Shown here piece after piece: positions 41,238-54,200 of a stretch of DNA of 64,000 nt. The notes beneath the pieces were generated by a model. It made no database searches, had not been told where the DNA came from, and was given only the letters and a program-made list of their open reading frames with translations. Source of the DNA: Struthio camelus (lineage: Eukaryota; Chordata; Aves; Struthioniformes; Struthionidae); contig NC_090943.1 in assembly GCF_040807025.1 (NCBI RefSeq), forward strand, positions 28,735,213 through 28,799,212, written 5' to 3'. Numbering within the stretch: the stretch's first letter is position 1; every line of letters starts with the position of its first letter. Both the position numbers and the translations under genes were made by a program.

Positions 41238-44200
41238 TCGCTGTGAATTTTGCAGAGAAAAATCATCAGACATTTTGGAACCAAATTTCATGCTAAAGTG
41301 TCACTGCTGCCACTTGGCTCTTCAAGGTAATTTGCATTAGCACAGAGACCTCCAGCTCTGTCGGTGGCAGGAGGCCTGACCCAGCTGCAGCCACGCTGCG
41401 AGGGGCTGTCTGCATGCAACGTAGCACTGCAACTCTGAGCCCAGCTCCTGACACACAAGAGCCTGAGCTCTGCCATGCACAAGCAGCATGATGTGCTAGC
41501 TGTTGAGTCACTGGCCTAAGTAAACGCTGGCTTCTTATTCTAATGTCGCCTTTGTTCAGCTGTCGGCAGGCTAGAGATCCCATTTCCCCCATATTTTTTA
41601 GTTGGTGGCATTTCAAATGCTCTGAGATTTTTTTAAATTCAGTCTACAGAAGTCACGAGAAAAAAAGAAAGCTGCCTTCAGAGTACAGCTACATGGGAAT
41701 TATCTATCCAAAAGCCAGCGCACACCGTAAAAGTGCTTAATGAAAAGGAAGTTATGCTTGAGAGAACTTTGTGTACTCTAGCTGGTGAAATTATAGTAAA
41801 TGAAAGCAAAACTCCAATCCTTCCCTCCCAATTATTCTCAGTAAGTAGGTGATCCAAAGAAAAGTCTTAGCCAAGGATGGTAATACAGTTTCACTTTCTA
41901 CAGGGTATTGGCTGCCTAGCTACAAATTAAAAATATCCTGGGCAACTGGACTTCATCTCGCTGTCATGTATGGGCATCTGGAGTGTCTTTCGGTCCTGCT
42001 CAATCACAAAGCTACCATCAACTGCCGGCCCAACGGGAAAGCTGCGATCCACGTGGCGTGTGAAATGGCGAATGTTGAGTGTCTCAAGATCCTTTGCAAC
42101 CATGGAGCTAAGCTGAATTGCTTCTCCATGAGCGGTCAGGCGCCCTTGCACTTCTGCACGACGCGAACCTCCATGCCATGCGCCCAGGAGCTGGTTTGGA
42201 GAGGTAAGGTAAAGCAAAAGGTCCTCATGAGTTCTGGAGAGGCTCTTGTGGCCTTGCCTGTGATGGGATGTGACTCTGTGGTTTCTCTTAAGAGGCAAGT
42301 TGTCAAAGTATGGGTACATTTACCAGTCCAGCTGACTCCTGTCTTCTTTCCTCCACCTCCTTGAGCAGCTGAGGTTTCTCCCATCTGACTCCTCACCTTC
42401 CCTCTGCCTGTCCCTGCCCCTGTCCCTGGCTCGTGTCTCCTTCACAGCCACCAGCCCGTTGCCCATCCTGGCTTCCCCTGCATGCTCCCTCCAGTTACAC
42501 GGGAAGGCTCCCGTGAGCTCCCGTGAGCCTCTGTATAGGGCTCCTCTATCAGGGAGCCTCTATTTTTTTTTCTCTCTTCCTCATCTAGGCTTGCTATTAA
42601 AATATTTTCATATGAAAGTGTGCCCCTCCGCTCTTCTTTTGTGTTCAGACTTCCTTGATCTTGGCAAAATTCTTCCAAGTACTTGTTTTTTTAAGATCTG
42701 GCTTTGAAAAACTGGATGCAATTTTTCATGCTGTTAACTTGTCAGCAGCCAAACTCCTGCACCTCTACAGTGTCTAGGCTACTGTATAAGATTATGCTTT
42801 CCCGAAGTAAGACTCATTTTGTTGCTGATCATCTGTAACAATGAACCTATGAATAGTCATAATTCCATGGATAAATATACTGGTGTCACACGCTGGTTCC
42901 TTAGCACAAGGAAGCTGACTCACGACACAATAAAAGATAGTCATAAAGTGTACAGCAAAGTCAGACATTCGAGAGTCGTAGTTGCAAATAGACAGATCCC
43001 CCTAATTATCACACTCTGTCTTGGCAAGTACGAATGCTTTTGGTTTTTTGCTACACGTGTTATTATTGTAGGCTTTTCTTGAAATGTAGAGTCCAAGTAT
43101 GCTTTGTGGGCAAGGCAATCTGCAATCCCAAATGAATAACCACATTGCTTTTCTTCTGCTGGAAAGATGCATATTATTTTGTTTAGTAGAAAGGAAAATA
43201 AATGCTGCCAGTTGTAGCCTGCCCAAAGCAAGCAGTCCTGACAGCAGGAGTTAAATTTGCTACCATGGAAAAGCTTAGGAAGTCCAATGTACTCTTACAG
43301 AATGTAGCAAAGGATGAATGCAAACGAAAGGATGTATTCTGAAGGCTTTCTCCGCCCTGCCATCAGTAACAGAATAATACTGCTTCACAAGCTGCCTTTC
43401 CTCCAAAAGCACTCTGCAAACTCGAATCCCCATGTGAGCTAAATACAGCGGCTCCAAACAAAATGGGGCAGGTTCTGGAGCAAAATGGGGCCGGTGTTGA
43501 CATACACGTTCTCATTACTCAATAGCCAAGGTTTCAGTTAATGTCATTGCTCCAAAGTTTTCCGGGCAAATTTTCCCCCTGCTAGCCCCCCTCAGTGGTG
43601 TCACACCAGGCCGGTTCAAGTGAATGCTGCTTAATCACTTATAGTTTGGGCAACTCACCAAAAAGGCAAAACCGATCCCATTTTTGTTTGGCACCTGCAA
43701 ACTTAGGTTGCTGGTGCTCTCCTGGAAGTCAGCATGACTCCATGTGCCTTGCACGCACTGTGGCTAGCGCTCAGACTTTCCAGTCCAGAGGTAATTTTTG
43801 ACTCCCTTTCCTCCTCCACCATCCTTAGACCTCAGTTTTAGTGTAAGTACGGCCATGTAGGGGCTTTCATGAGATTGGAGAGACATGGGATGGCAGCCCA
43901 GCTTGTGCTTGCTCTTGCATGAATACTTCATTGCCAGTTTACCAGAGTCCCAGGTTCAAGGAAAGAAACAGAGGTGCGTGACGCCTAGCTGCTGTGGTCA
44001 CCCAGCTTCAATATCTTCCACCTCTCGACAAAGCCCATTGGCCCCCTGGCCCCTCTGTGGTTTTATATTGACTGTGGTTCCACTTTGCTCTGGGGAATGG
44101 GATCTGGTTAACCTTTTTTCTTTTCTTTTTTAGCAAACAGTGTTTGGGATTATTCCTGTAGTAATTTGTATTCTTTAGAGTAAACTGCTGGTAGCTGGCA

Positions 44201-47200
44201 AGTAGCACGGTAGATAGAAAGCCACGCTGCAGCAAGCAGAAAATAGGTCTGTCACTATTTTGGCAGAAGTGATGCAAAGGGCAAGGCAAAATTTATGCTC
44301 CTTTTCCTCCTGCAGCTGAAGCTCGCTTTATTGGCCAGAAGATGGTGCTGTTGTTTCAGCCGGAATATAAATTCTGCACCAATTCAGCGGTTTTAACAGT
44401 CCTGCTAACAGCTTGAAAACAGGATCCAGACCCTCAGCTGGTGACTTCAGCTATGTCGCTGTTGTGTTTTTTTTGGTCACCTATGGAGCTATCATAAAAT
44501 GTCCTTTCTTCCCAGCTCCCAGTTAATGAGGTGCTACAGGAAGCATTCTCAGGGTACAGATTTGAGCAGAGCTATTCTCTGCAGTATAAATAAAGCACTC
44601 CTTTTGCCTTCAGTTCCTAATTTATAGGAGAAAGCACCTCACACAGAGACTTGGACCTGAATGCTGCTCAAAATAGAGTGTTCAGATAAGGTCTTCTAGC
44701 AGCTTAGATAAGGTCCTCTGTGTGCTTCGGGCCAAGCTGTTACATCTGAAGCCAGATCCAAGAATCTTAAGTGTCTGAGGGTTCCTCTGGAGGCCTATGA
44801 AACGTGGAATCCATGCCCCTAGCTATCTGCATTTCCACGTGCATCTCTCAAGCTAGCTGCCCATCCTCGCCCTCTCCTTGCATAGCAGGGCTCAAGTAGA
44901 GAGATGTCCGAGACAGAATTTTGTTGTGTTGATTTTTTCCCCTCATCTTTCTTTGGCAGGAGCAAATGTGAACATAAAAACAAACAACCAAGATGAGGAG
45001 ACTCCCCTGCACACAGCTGCACGCTTGGGTATCCCTGAGCTTGTGGCCTTTTATGTGGAACAAGGAGCACACGTTGATGCTGTGAATGCCCACATGGAGA
45101 CTCCCCTGGCCTGTGCTGCCTATTGGGCCCTTCACTATAAGGATCAGATATACAGCCCAGACCATCACCTTATTTGTCGGATGCTCCTAGACTATAAAGC
45201 TGAAGTGAATACTCGTGATGAGGATTTCAAATCACCACTCCACAAAGCTGCCTGGAACTGTGACCACGTGCTGCTACATATGCTGCTGGAGGCAGGAGCA
45301 GAGGCCAACATCATGGATGTCAACGGCTGCGCACCCTTACAATATATTTTGAAAGTGACATCTGTGCGGCCAGCTGCCCAGCCTGACATTTGCTACCAGT
45401 TGCTACTGAATCATGGAGCAGCTAGGATATATCCCCTGCAGTTTCACAAGGTTAAGGACTACTCTGTGCGGAGTAGAGATAGTGGAGAGAGGTGATGTCT
45501 TTAACAGGAATGGCATGAGAGATGCAAACTGCAGAGTTAGGTGGTACCTGGATTTGCTGGAGTCTTGCTAACTGTCGACCCAGAACGCCCAAAATCTTGC
45601 AAGATCAGTTGTTGTACAATTGACATCATTTAACGGAAGCAAAATTACATTTGCTAATTCTAGAACCCAGACACAGATCCCATTTTCATTCTTAGCCAAC
45701 TTGAAACCAGCACTCCTTAGAGTGCTGGTTCAGGGCAAACAGTTCAGAGCTGATTCACTCTCCTCATTTCAGAAAACCTATATGTCTTTGTCAAACCCGG
45801 TTCCATTCAGGCTTCACTGGGTGGAACCATATTTCATGGCCTGCACCAAATATTGATCAGATTAGACAGTTCAGTTTGTCACTTTTAACCTTTAAAAATA
45901 TATAAATCTATTCAAGCTGAAATAGAGCTAAGTAAAGTTTTGGCTCGCTCCCAGGAAAAATGTGAGAAATTAAGGGGAAAGGTTGGACCCGCGTTCGAAG
46001 TTGATGAAAAAAAGAAAAAAAAAAAATTGCAGGATCCTTCCCAATGCATTTCTAAAGTTCTGTAAAGCACAGGCAGAAGTAGCCGACAGACATATCTCAG
46101 GCAACTAAGTCAGCTTGTTGTAATCAGGACTCATTCTCTCCAGTCCTCTGCCCTAAACAACGTTTTGCAGCTCCTCTACTATATTTGTAAAATGTCAATA
46201 GGCCAAACAACCAGAAATCTTTGAGTAAAATGCCAGATCTTCTGTGGTACCTGGGCTGGCTGTGTCTCTAGCAAGTGAGGAGCACGGTCTGGGCCAAGCT
46301 ATTTTTATGTTATAACCAATAACATTCATTTTCCTAGAGTGTGTCTGAGAGTCAGGCCAGGGGTCTCCTCTGCCCACCTCTGTCTTTGATGCACTGCCCG
46401 GGCTGGGTCTCACTTCTAAAACATCATTTACCATCTGTAAAATACGTAGAGTGATTTTTGTCCAGAGGGATCTTCTGCATCTTGTATAAAAACGTACCCA
46501 GTGCAGTGCAAACGCAAAGCGTTACTCCATGCATATGGGTAACAGCAGACTGTGGCCCATTTCTCCTGGAAAACCCACCCAACTAGGGTGACCGGGCAGA
46601 GCATGGGCCTCAGGGGCCTCGCATGGTTGCCAGCCTTACTTCCGAATTGTGCCATCTCCCAGTCTTTTCTAGTAGCCATGTATTTTTGGTTCAGATGAGG
46701 AGATTTGTTCTCCCTCTAATGAATGAGTGAAACTCCTGTTATTTGTAGCAGCCGTGCTGTAGCCATGCTGTTGTAGCTATTATGGTCTTGGGATAGAAGT
46801 AAGGTAGGGAGAGATAATTCAGTACACTAATATAACTGAAAGAAAAGGCAAGCTTTCAAGCATGAGGCTCTTCCTGACCCTCATGAAAGCTCTGTCCGTG
46901 CAGAGGGGACATGTAGTGGGGATGAGTAGCCTTGATAGCCCAGTAGGGACAAGCTCACCACTCCGAAAAGCAGAGTCTAACCTTGACGGGAAGGGCTGGA
47001 GAGCGGGGAGACGCGTTCCTGTTCCCTGTGCTGCATGGCCTGGAACGAGCGTGGCTTCGGCTGGTGTTGAGACACTCAGCCTAGCTATTAAACGTGTTAT
47101 CTCCAGGTTCAGGTGATAAAACTCCCCCCATCAGCAAGCTACATCACCCTGGGGACCGGAGCCAGCGTTCCCGTGCGGTGTTAAGCTGGGGTGCGCGCAG

Positions 47201-48871
47201 CTCCGTGGGGTGCTGGCCAGTTGCACCATGCCGTGCGGAGCTGCATGCGTGGGCAGGGCTGGCTGGCTCCAGGCCCCAGGGGCTGCACAATTTAAACGTT
47301 CCTGGTCTATGTCTTGCCCGCAGGTGTTACAGGCCTGTCACTCCCACCCGAGAGCTGTGGAGATTGTCATCAATTCTTACGAGCACATCACATCGACATC
47401 CAAGTGGAAAGCAGCCATACCTGCCGATGTCTTCGAGGTCAGCCCTTAATGCGTTGCAACTGCCTTGACTAGAATTATCATGTTTTTTTTTAATCCCTTT
47501 ATTATTTTCGCTTTACTTCAGAAACCTGCACAGTTCCAGCGTCCCGCCTTACACCTATTTTTGACTAATCCTGGGCTGTGTCAAAATTTACAAATCGCAC
47601 TGAAGGGTGCAACAATATATGCTGTGCATTATCAGTGGCGTTTAGAGAACCAGATCTATACTCTAATTCAGAATTACAGAGCCAGATGAACTGTGAGACT
47701 AACTGCTTTTCCAGGTCAGCTTTGTTTGGAAAAAATAAGTCAATTTAGATAAACACAAAATTAAATGCTAAGAGTCTTTTTTCACCAAAACAAAAAAGAA
47801 AAGCATTGTGTGAGTTGAAAGTGTGATTAGAAAGGAGATAACTAATTTCATTTCCAAACAAACATTTTAATCTAAAATATTGAAATGTTATTTTTTAGAA
47901 AAGTCTGTAGTTATTCTAATTTTTGTTGCCATTGCTATTTTCGTTGTCAAAGTCACTTGCCAAATTTGACATGAGACTGGAGAAAACGTTTTGTTAACAC
48001 AAACCTGTACTTATCGATAAATAAAATACCCACCTGAAAAAATGTTTATCCAGGTCTGTCAAGTAACAAGAATATCAAATAAGGTCAAGTCACTGGAGAA
48101 GTGTTCATTATTCTCACATATTTACCATTTTCTACTTTTATTTCAACATTATTAATTTGTAATACTTGCATTTTTCTTTTGTGGAGACATAATTCTATTT
48201 ATTCTCAAAGGATAGTAGGGCAGTGACCAAGACCAAAGCTGGTTTATTTTTCTTAGCTTCAGCTAACTCATCAGTAACATTGGTCATTTATTGCCTAGCT
48301 GCCTTGCAGTGAGGTAGGTTTAGATGATTAACCAGTTAATTTGCACTGACCAAGTCAGGTAAAGCTCTTCTCAAATTAGGACAACTAACGGCACTTAGCA
48401 GAGGAACCCCACCTCAGAGTGATGGACATAAGACATATCAAAACCTAAAGACGTGGTCAGGCATTCTCTGTAACTTAACTAACACTAAGTATTTGTGACA
48501 AGTATAGGAGTTTCATGCAGGCATCTGGCTAAACCAAGTAAGCCCCGGCTGCTCGATGAGGCTCTAGGGCATCGGATGGCCATGTATGCTAGTTTACCTC
48601 ATTCTGCAACAGTGCACATGTTGGGGGGCAGAGAGGGGTGGAAGAAAGCCTTATTGCTCTGAAATACTGTTATTTCTTGCAGAGATACCAGGACTTCTAT
48701 GACTCTCTGTTTGCTGTGTGCAGCAATTCACCGCGGTCGCTCATGCACTTGTGCAGATGCGCTATTCGGGAAACGCTGTCGAAAAGGTGCCACAGGGGAG
48801 TCCCTTCGCTTTCCATCCCACTCTCCCTGAAGAAGTACCTGCTGCTGGAGCCAGAAGGAATCGTCTACTGA
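38032..48871 (+). CDS. ASB4: Ankyrin repeat and SOCS box protein 4, five exons
   Basis: Substrate-recognition subunit of an Elongin B/C-Cullin 5-RING E3 ubiquitin ligase. In mammals it is linked to vascular differentiation and hypothalamic signalling. Exons 38032-38245, 41904-42203, 44960-45450, 47324-47437 and 48683-48871 join in frame to 1,308 bases, 435 residues (human 426). The segment [17 protein letters not shown] precedes about seven ankyrin repeats from about residue 84 to 326 (signatures [50 protein letters not shown]). N255 in DYKAEVN matches the asparagine of human ASB4 (N246) hydroxylated by FIH. The C-terminal SOCS box (about 389-435) has an Elongin BC box S-L-M-H-L-C (392-397) and a degenerate Cullin box IPLS. 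The start was set at [10 protein letters not shown] (G at -3, G at +4). An in-frame ATG at 37,969 would add 21 residues and one at 38,080 would remove 16. Human begins nearer the third, so the N-terminus is the uncertain part. The exon-3 donor GTTAAG is slightly weak. Confidence 0.97.
38246..41903 (+). other. ASB4 intron 1
   Basis: About 3.7 kb with a GA microsatellite near its 3' part. GC-rich patches at 38.35-38.55 kb and 39.65-40.1 kb give chance open frames of up to 150 codons that resemble no known family. Confidence 0.7.
41200..41236. repeat. (AG)n microsatellite in ASB4 intron 1
   Basis: Nearly perfect AG repeat preceded by an A run. Confidence 0.95.
41904..42203 (+). CDS. ASB4: ASB4 coding exon 2
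   Basis: 300 bases, residues 72-171 plus one base of G172. It starts [19 protein letters not shown] and covers the first ankyrin repeats. The acceptor is TTTCTACAG and the donor GTAAGG. Confidence 0.96.
42204..44959 (+). other. ASB4 intron 2, nothing recognised
   Basis: About 2.8 kb without recognised repeats or exons. Confidence 0.7.
44960..45450 (+). CDS. ASB4: ASB4 coding exon 3
   Basis: 491 bases, residues 172-335, with the central and C-terminal ankyrin repeats, DYKAEVN with N255, and [17 protein letters not shown]. The acceptor is TTTGGCAG and the donor GTTAAG (weaker than consensus). The frame stays open for another 45 bases into the intron. Confidence 0.96.
45451..47323 (+). other. 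ASB4 intron 3, nothing recognised
   Basis: About 1.9 kb. An A-rich run sits near 46,010-46,026, and the 3' half is moderately GC-rich. Confidence 0.7.
47324..47437 (+). CDS. ASB4: ASB4 coding exon 4
   Basis: 114 bases, residues 336-373, [20 protein letters not shown] onward, linking the last ankyrin repeat to the SOCS box. The acceptor is TTGCCCGCAG and the donor GTCAGC. Both introns are phase 0. Confidence 0.95.
47438..48682 (+). other. ASB4 intron 4, nothing recognised
   Basis: About 1.2 kb of AT-rich sequence. Confidence 0.7.
48683..48871 (+). CDS. ASB4: ASB4 coding exon 5 with stop (SOCS box)
   Basis: 189 bases, residues 374-435 and stop TGA. It encodes [13 protein letters not shown] and then the SOCS box with [11 protein letters not shown] and [15 protein letters not shown]. 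The acceptor is ATTTCTTGCAG. Confidence 0.96.
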   Translation, partial: RYQDFYDSLFAVCSNSPRSLMHLCRCAIRETLSKRCHRGVPSLSIPLSLKKYLLLEPEGIVY

Positions 48872-49240
48872 GCCACAGCAGGGAGGGTGCTGCTCCGTGC
48901 GTCCTGCCGTGCCGCCGTCCGGGCTCCGCGCCCCATGCAGGACTGTCCCTGCCCTCCTGCCTGGAGGGGACCTGGCACAACTCTTGCACAGACCTTTGCT
49001 TCCATACACTCCCAGGCCGGCTAGAAGCTGGGCAGGGATTTGCAGGCTGCTCTGGCAGTTGTTATCTTTCCGGGTTCACTGTGCTGGGAATGGGATTTGC
49101 AGTCTCCTGGTGGAGCTCGGGAAGGCACAAATGCAGGACTCCAAACTTTCATGCTTTCTTCAGTCTGGTTTAAACGACCCCAGCAATGATGCTTCTACTT
49201 CTTTTGGTAACTATTCCATTGCCCATTAAATATCATTAGA
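48872..49240 (+). other. ASB4: Probable ASB4 3' UTR
   Basis: Non-coding sequence running from the ASB4 stop codon to the first reasonable poly(A) motif. The extent is inferred from that motif only. Confidence 0.4.
49225..49230 (+). terminator. ASB4: Candidate ASB4 poly(A) signal
   Basis: ATTAAA on the plus strand about 355 bases after the stop codon. No stronger AATAAA occurs before about 50.8 kb. Confidence 0.35.
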
Positions 49241-52200
49241 GTCAATGCAAACAGCCTATGATACTGTTCACTTATTTTCTTCAGCTGTCATTTTAGAAGT
49301 AAAAGAAAGGCTGTCATCAAAAAATAGAATACTCATTAGACCCAGAGAAATACTTTCCCAGAAAGAAATGGGTGAACTGCTTTGAATCCTGACCATGGAC
49401 AGGATTTCAGTAATTTCCTTATTTTCCTGTGGATTGACTCTGAACGCAATGTTAGTTCATTGTTCAGTACAACTGTCTGTAACATATAAAGCTTTGTTAT
49501 AAGAACATCCCTTTTAATTGCAAGATTTTTTTCCATTGTTACTCATAGTATGTGAACAGGATTGAAATTTGCAGCAATGCAATTTCTGTGCATTGCCGTT
49601 CATGCTTGGGTAACTTGTAGCGTTCCCTAACGTGGGTGGGCTGTGCCATAGGGCAGCGGACGTAGTGTCTGTCTCAGCTCTCACTGTGACCAGTGATAAA
49701 TTCACTTCTTGATGTCAAGAAACACAGACAGAGCAGACTTACGCATGCAACACACACAACTGTGCAAATACCTGTCCCTGTATATCCTTTGGGGTGGTAT
49801 TCAGTGGGATTTGTGAAGAATATGAACATTTTTCTCCACTGACTTTCAAAGGAACCTAGCCCACTAACATGGACTATATACCCCTATTTTTGACAGCTCA
49901 GCTCAGGTGAGATGACTGCCCCCTTAAATGAAAAGTGTTTAGAAGATTATGTGCTGGCTGTGCTGTTACTGATCTGCCAGTTCTTCCAATTTGCAGGCCC
50001 TGTGCTCTTGGACCTGCAGTGTTGGGCAGGAAATGTGTTTTCCTGGCTGAGCTGGTTATCTCCTGCTCAGGGGAAGCAATGCAGGGAGTGCGTGACTCAG
50101 TGTCCTACAGCACGGGCAACGGTGGTGGGATTTGACCTACACGTGCAACCCGTTCTTCCCTTTTTTCATTTGATGTCATCCATCTGAGCTGGTCCACCTC
50201 TTCTGGACTCTAGTCAGGGCTTTATTAAAGGAGAAGTGACCAGAGCCCAGTCCTGGGAGCCAGTAACTTCTCACTTCTGATTGCATCTCTTGCCGTGGCA
50301 CCCTTGGTCTCCATCATTAATATTATGTCTTTGGGAGAGAGCCCACAGCATGCTAGGCTCTTCCCAGCAGGACAGGAGTGACCCAGCTGTTCAGTGTCTC
50401 GGTGTCTGCAATTTCAAAGTGGCCCTAACAGCACTTGAAGGAATGTGCAGATTATTCAGTACTATAGATCACTTTGCTGACAGAAAGCACGGTGATAAGA
50501 GCCATTATAATTAATAACAGGCCTAACAAGTGTTATATCAATATCAAAAGCTGTCCTAGCGTTAAACCCATCCTCTTGATTCCTGAGAGAAAACTTACTT
50601 TTAATGTAGCCCATTTTTTTTCAACAAGCTTTTATACGAATTGCTTTCTTTTCATCTCCGTTTTCATGAACCAAAGCTTGTACGCTGTGATAGGAGAGGA
50701 TCCTAGTTCATGGGTTTCTTCAGGTTTAGCTGGACAGCAATGCTAGTTGTTATTCAATAGTTTTCAGTTCTAACAAGCAGCTGCAAAGACAGCCATGACA
50801 AAAACCATGTCAAAATGTTTTCCCATATGAATAAAAGGGAGTGCACTGTAGTATAGGTTCCCCTTCTTGACTGAACTGGCCAAAGATTCTTGCAAAGATT
50901 AAAAGCTTTAATATCTCTATCTGAGGCACTGCAGTAGTTTGCTGGAAAACGTGCCATATCTGGGGCAGTTTACAGAATAAACTCCTACACAGAGAATAAT
51001 CTCCTTGAGGCAGTTCCAGGTTAATGTGGTCCACTGAATTCTGCAGGGAGGAAAGTCCGTGGATTTGGAAGAAAGACCGAAAAGCTTAGGTTATCTAAAA
51101 CCAAGGCTTTTCTACGCAATGTATCTATGTAAATTAGAGATGAGGGAGAGGATCTGCAAACTGGACAAGGCACAAAAACATTTGTTGCTTTCTGAGCAGT
51201 CTGACAAGGGGTGAGCTGGGTAGTCCAAAAGAGACAGATGGAAGTAGCTGATTTTATTTGGAACGCATCCCTGTACTCACTGGTTCTGCAAGTGAAATTC
51301 TGCATCTGCAAGAGGGAGATTTACGGCAGAACAATAGCAGGGATTTTTTGACCTGCCGTAGTCAGGACTTTCTTGCTGAGAGAGAAGAAAAAAAGCTGTC
51401 ACCAGTGTTCCCTAAATTCCCTCGGATCCTCCCCCTTTGCAACGCACATACTTAATTTTTATTCTGTGGGCACCCAGCCTTACTTGCAAGCTTTGTACCA
51501 AGCAGGTGCCAGATTATAGCCATTGTGGGATCTGACAGGGAGCACAGTGGGATCAGGCTGATTATAGTCATAGGAATTTGCAAGCTGTTAAAAACACTGG
51601 AGAACATCCCTATTACAGAGAAGAGAAAGACCTGATTGATGCAAATTAATTGCTTCTGTTGTTGGAGTTTGAAAGACCAACAGTAAATGAGCCTTATTAT
51701 TTGTTACCTTTTAACATTACTTTCTTTTTTCTCATAGTCTATTCTCTTCCCACACACTGGATAGAGTTGCCCATGTGAGTCCTCGGGGTACTTGATAATA
51801 AGGTCATCATTTATTTAATTTACAGGATGCACAATCTTATTATTCTGATAGATTCCTAGAAATTTCGCACCATCGTATAACTCTTGATCATGTTTCTGTA
51901 TTTTCAAAGCTGCTACAGATGGGATGGCTGCAGGTGGAAATAATAAGAGACTGAGCTGTCCCCCCTGAGCTGCAAGTCTGAACCTGGTCATGCTCTATAA
52001 TGACGAGAAAATTGTTTTCAGGGTTGCTTGATGTCTTCTGTGAAATGAGTCGCCTTTTGCCATTTGGCTTCTCAGCAGAGATGTAGCCATTTTTGAGAAA
52101 TTTCCACTGCAATTCATGGCCTGTTAGAATATTTAAAGCATGGATAGGCGCAAAGAATGAACTACCTTTTTCTGAGGGGTGGACTCTTCCCCACTGACAA

Positions 52201-53730
52201 GTGGTACCACAGCTCCCTTTATGAGTAAGTGTTTTGGCATCAGTGAAAACGTATTTATTCAAAGCCGCTGGTGCCATCTTGAAAGGTCAGGTCTCTTCTT
52301 CCCAAAGGGCAGTCTGTTACAGCTTTACACCAGCTGTGGCAAAGTCGAGTTAACTGACGTGACTATGAATTTATGTAAGTCTCCAACAGAGCAAGGTAAA
52401 CATTGGTAAAATGCTGGTAAATTAATAAATCTTAGGAACACAAATAGCAGGGGATGCGGACAGGGTCTGGCCTCCCTTGAAAGGTGGCAGCCTTACTTAT
52501 AGCTGTACAGCACTGCCGGCCCAATTAAAATGGTCACAGAGGCTCGGCTTGGCTCATTCACATTTCAGGTACGTCCTTTCAAACTGGGCTAAGCCTTTTG
52601 GCAAGAAATTCTGCTCTTGGGACAAACGCCTGTAAACTAAACATGTAAGAGTTCAGTATTTAAGATTGGAAGGAAGATTGAAACAGTCTGGGGTGGCCAA
52701 TGTTATTACAGACCTTTATTAAACTCTCAGAAGCCAAAGAGACATGCCAGCTTTTCAGTGTGCTCGAAGGTTTGCAGGGCTCTTGATGGGATGCCGCTGC
52801 TTTTCCGAAATGCTGCAAGGTATAGATGGGCTGGACACAGCAATATTTCCATTTACCTTCAGGATATGGAAGTAGAATTTCCCCATGCTCCCCAGGGTTT
52901 GCTCTTCTACTAAATGACAGTGCAGAGCATGCTATTAGCGGAGATACCAAAGCCTAACTAGCGTCTGACACCTTAACCTCCCTAAGAATTATATTAAGGT
53001 ACTGGAAAGATCTGCCACAGCCTCAATTTGTGGAACGGCAGGGACTGCTGGTACAGCAGACGAGCGGGTCATAAAAGATTGCTATGTGCAGCAACTGTCA
53101 GGTGGAAATTGGCTGGCTGCTCAGAAATTTGTTTCTGACTATTTCTCCAAAGGCATCTTAAGCTTTGTAATACACAAAGTGGAAAGGTGACAATGTATAT
53201 TACGTATCCCAATGACCAGTTTGATTTTAATACATGGTTCACGTTTTCTTAGCTCTTGGCAGCTATGTTGTTGTCCTTTACCTTGCACAGGCACCCTGTG
53301 GAGCGCTGCTAAATTACAATCAAGGCATCTGAAACAAGGCCAGCAGAGCATGCAGCGACTTTTATATCACTGATGAGTTGTTCTGTTCTGTTATTTGATA
53401 CCAGAGCTGGCTACGGATGCTGACGTTAGCCCTTTGCTTAGTGCCACAATACCAGTGCTTTTTAGCCTGGTAACAGCGTAACTGAGCTGGCTGCAGAGAC
53501 AGCGTGCACTATCTATCTTTTTGGTTTTTTGAATCCAGATAACTTTGACCAAGAAAAGGGACCTTCACCTATTCCTCATAACCCAATAAAAGCTACTAGT
53601 TAGCCAGGGACTAAGAATAAGGGCATGGCTCCTAACACGGGAGGAAAAACAAGCAGGAACAGAAGAGCAGCAATACTTGCAGAAAGTTGACTGGGTAGCA
53701 ACGCTCTCTAAAGGAGGGAACAGACTTGTG
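49241..53730. other. Intergenic, nothing recognised
   Basis: About 4.5 kb downstream of ASB4. The longest frame is 129 codons on the minus strand (51,888-52,277); it has no recognisable motif and no splice-site context that I could support. Confidence 0.5.
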
Positions 53731-54200
53731 TGACCTATGAATACAGGGGCAGGCTCAGGCAGCACCGACAGGCAGGCGCTGCAGAAGGGCAGGGCGGCGC
53801 TCGGGCAGGGCGCCAGCACGCAGCACACTGCAGGGCGCAGGGGAAGAGAAAACGCTGCGCTCAGGGCAAAGCCGTTTCCTGCCAAAACGTTAACACAGGT
53901 ATTTGAACGTGCACGCAGGGTAAAACTGACCCGAAAGACTGAGCGGCGGCGAAGGCCGCTGAATTACACCTCTCTGTCTAGTGCCACGTTCGGTGCGGAG
54001 GGAAACGCGCGCGGCGCCCGCCGACTCAAGGGCACGCGGTCCGCCTACGTCCGCGGTGAGCACACCTACCGGTGCCAGCAGCTCTGCGCTGTACCTCGCT
54101 GGAGACCTGGCTCTGTGCTCTGGGCCCGTTTCTCCCACGGCCCTGACGTTTCCTCCACCATAAATCCACGGAACTACGACGATTTCTTTTCCCCCCGCCT
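53731..54200. promoter_or_regulatory. CpG-rich patch, unassigned
   Basis: A stretch clearly richer in CG dinucleotides than its AT-rich surroundings, most dense at about 53,930-54,060. Open frames of 143-163 codons overlap on both strands and are probably by-products of GC content. It could be a promoter or enhancer; no gene can be tied to it. Confidence 0.45.

Noticed and set aside
44878-44959. 5' extension of ASB4 exon 3 by the continuous open frame
   Set aside because: A clear TTTGGCAG acceptor at 44,959 and alignment with human ASB4 fix the exon start at 44,960; the extension is intron read-through.
51888-52277. 129-codon minus-strand frame as a gene or processed pseudogene
   Set aside because: No recognisable domain, no poly(A) tail and no flanking duplication were seen; length alone is not enough in this composition.
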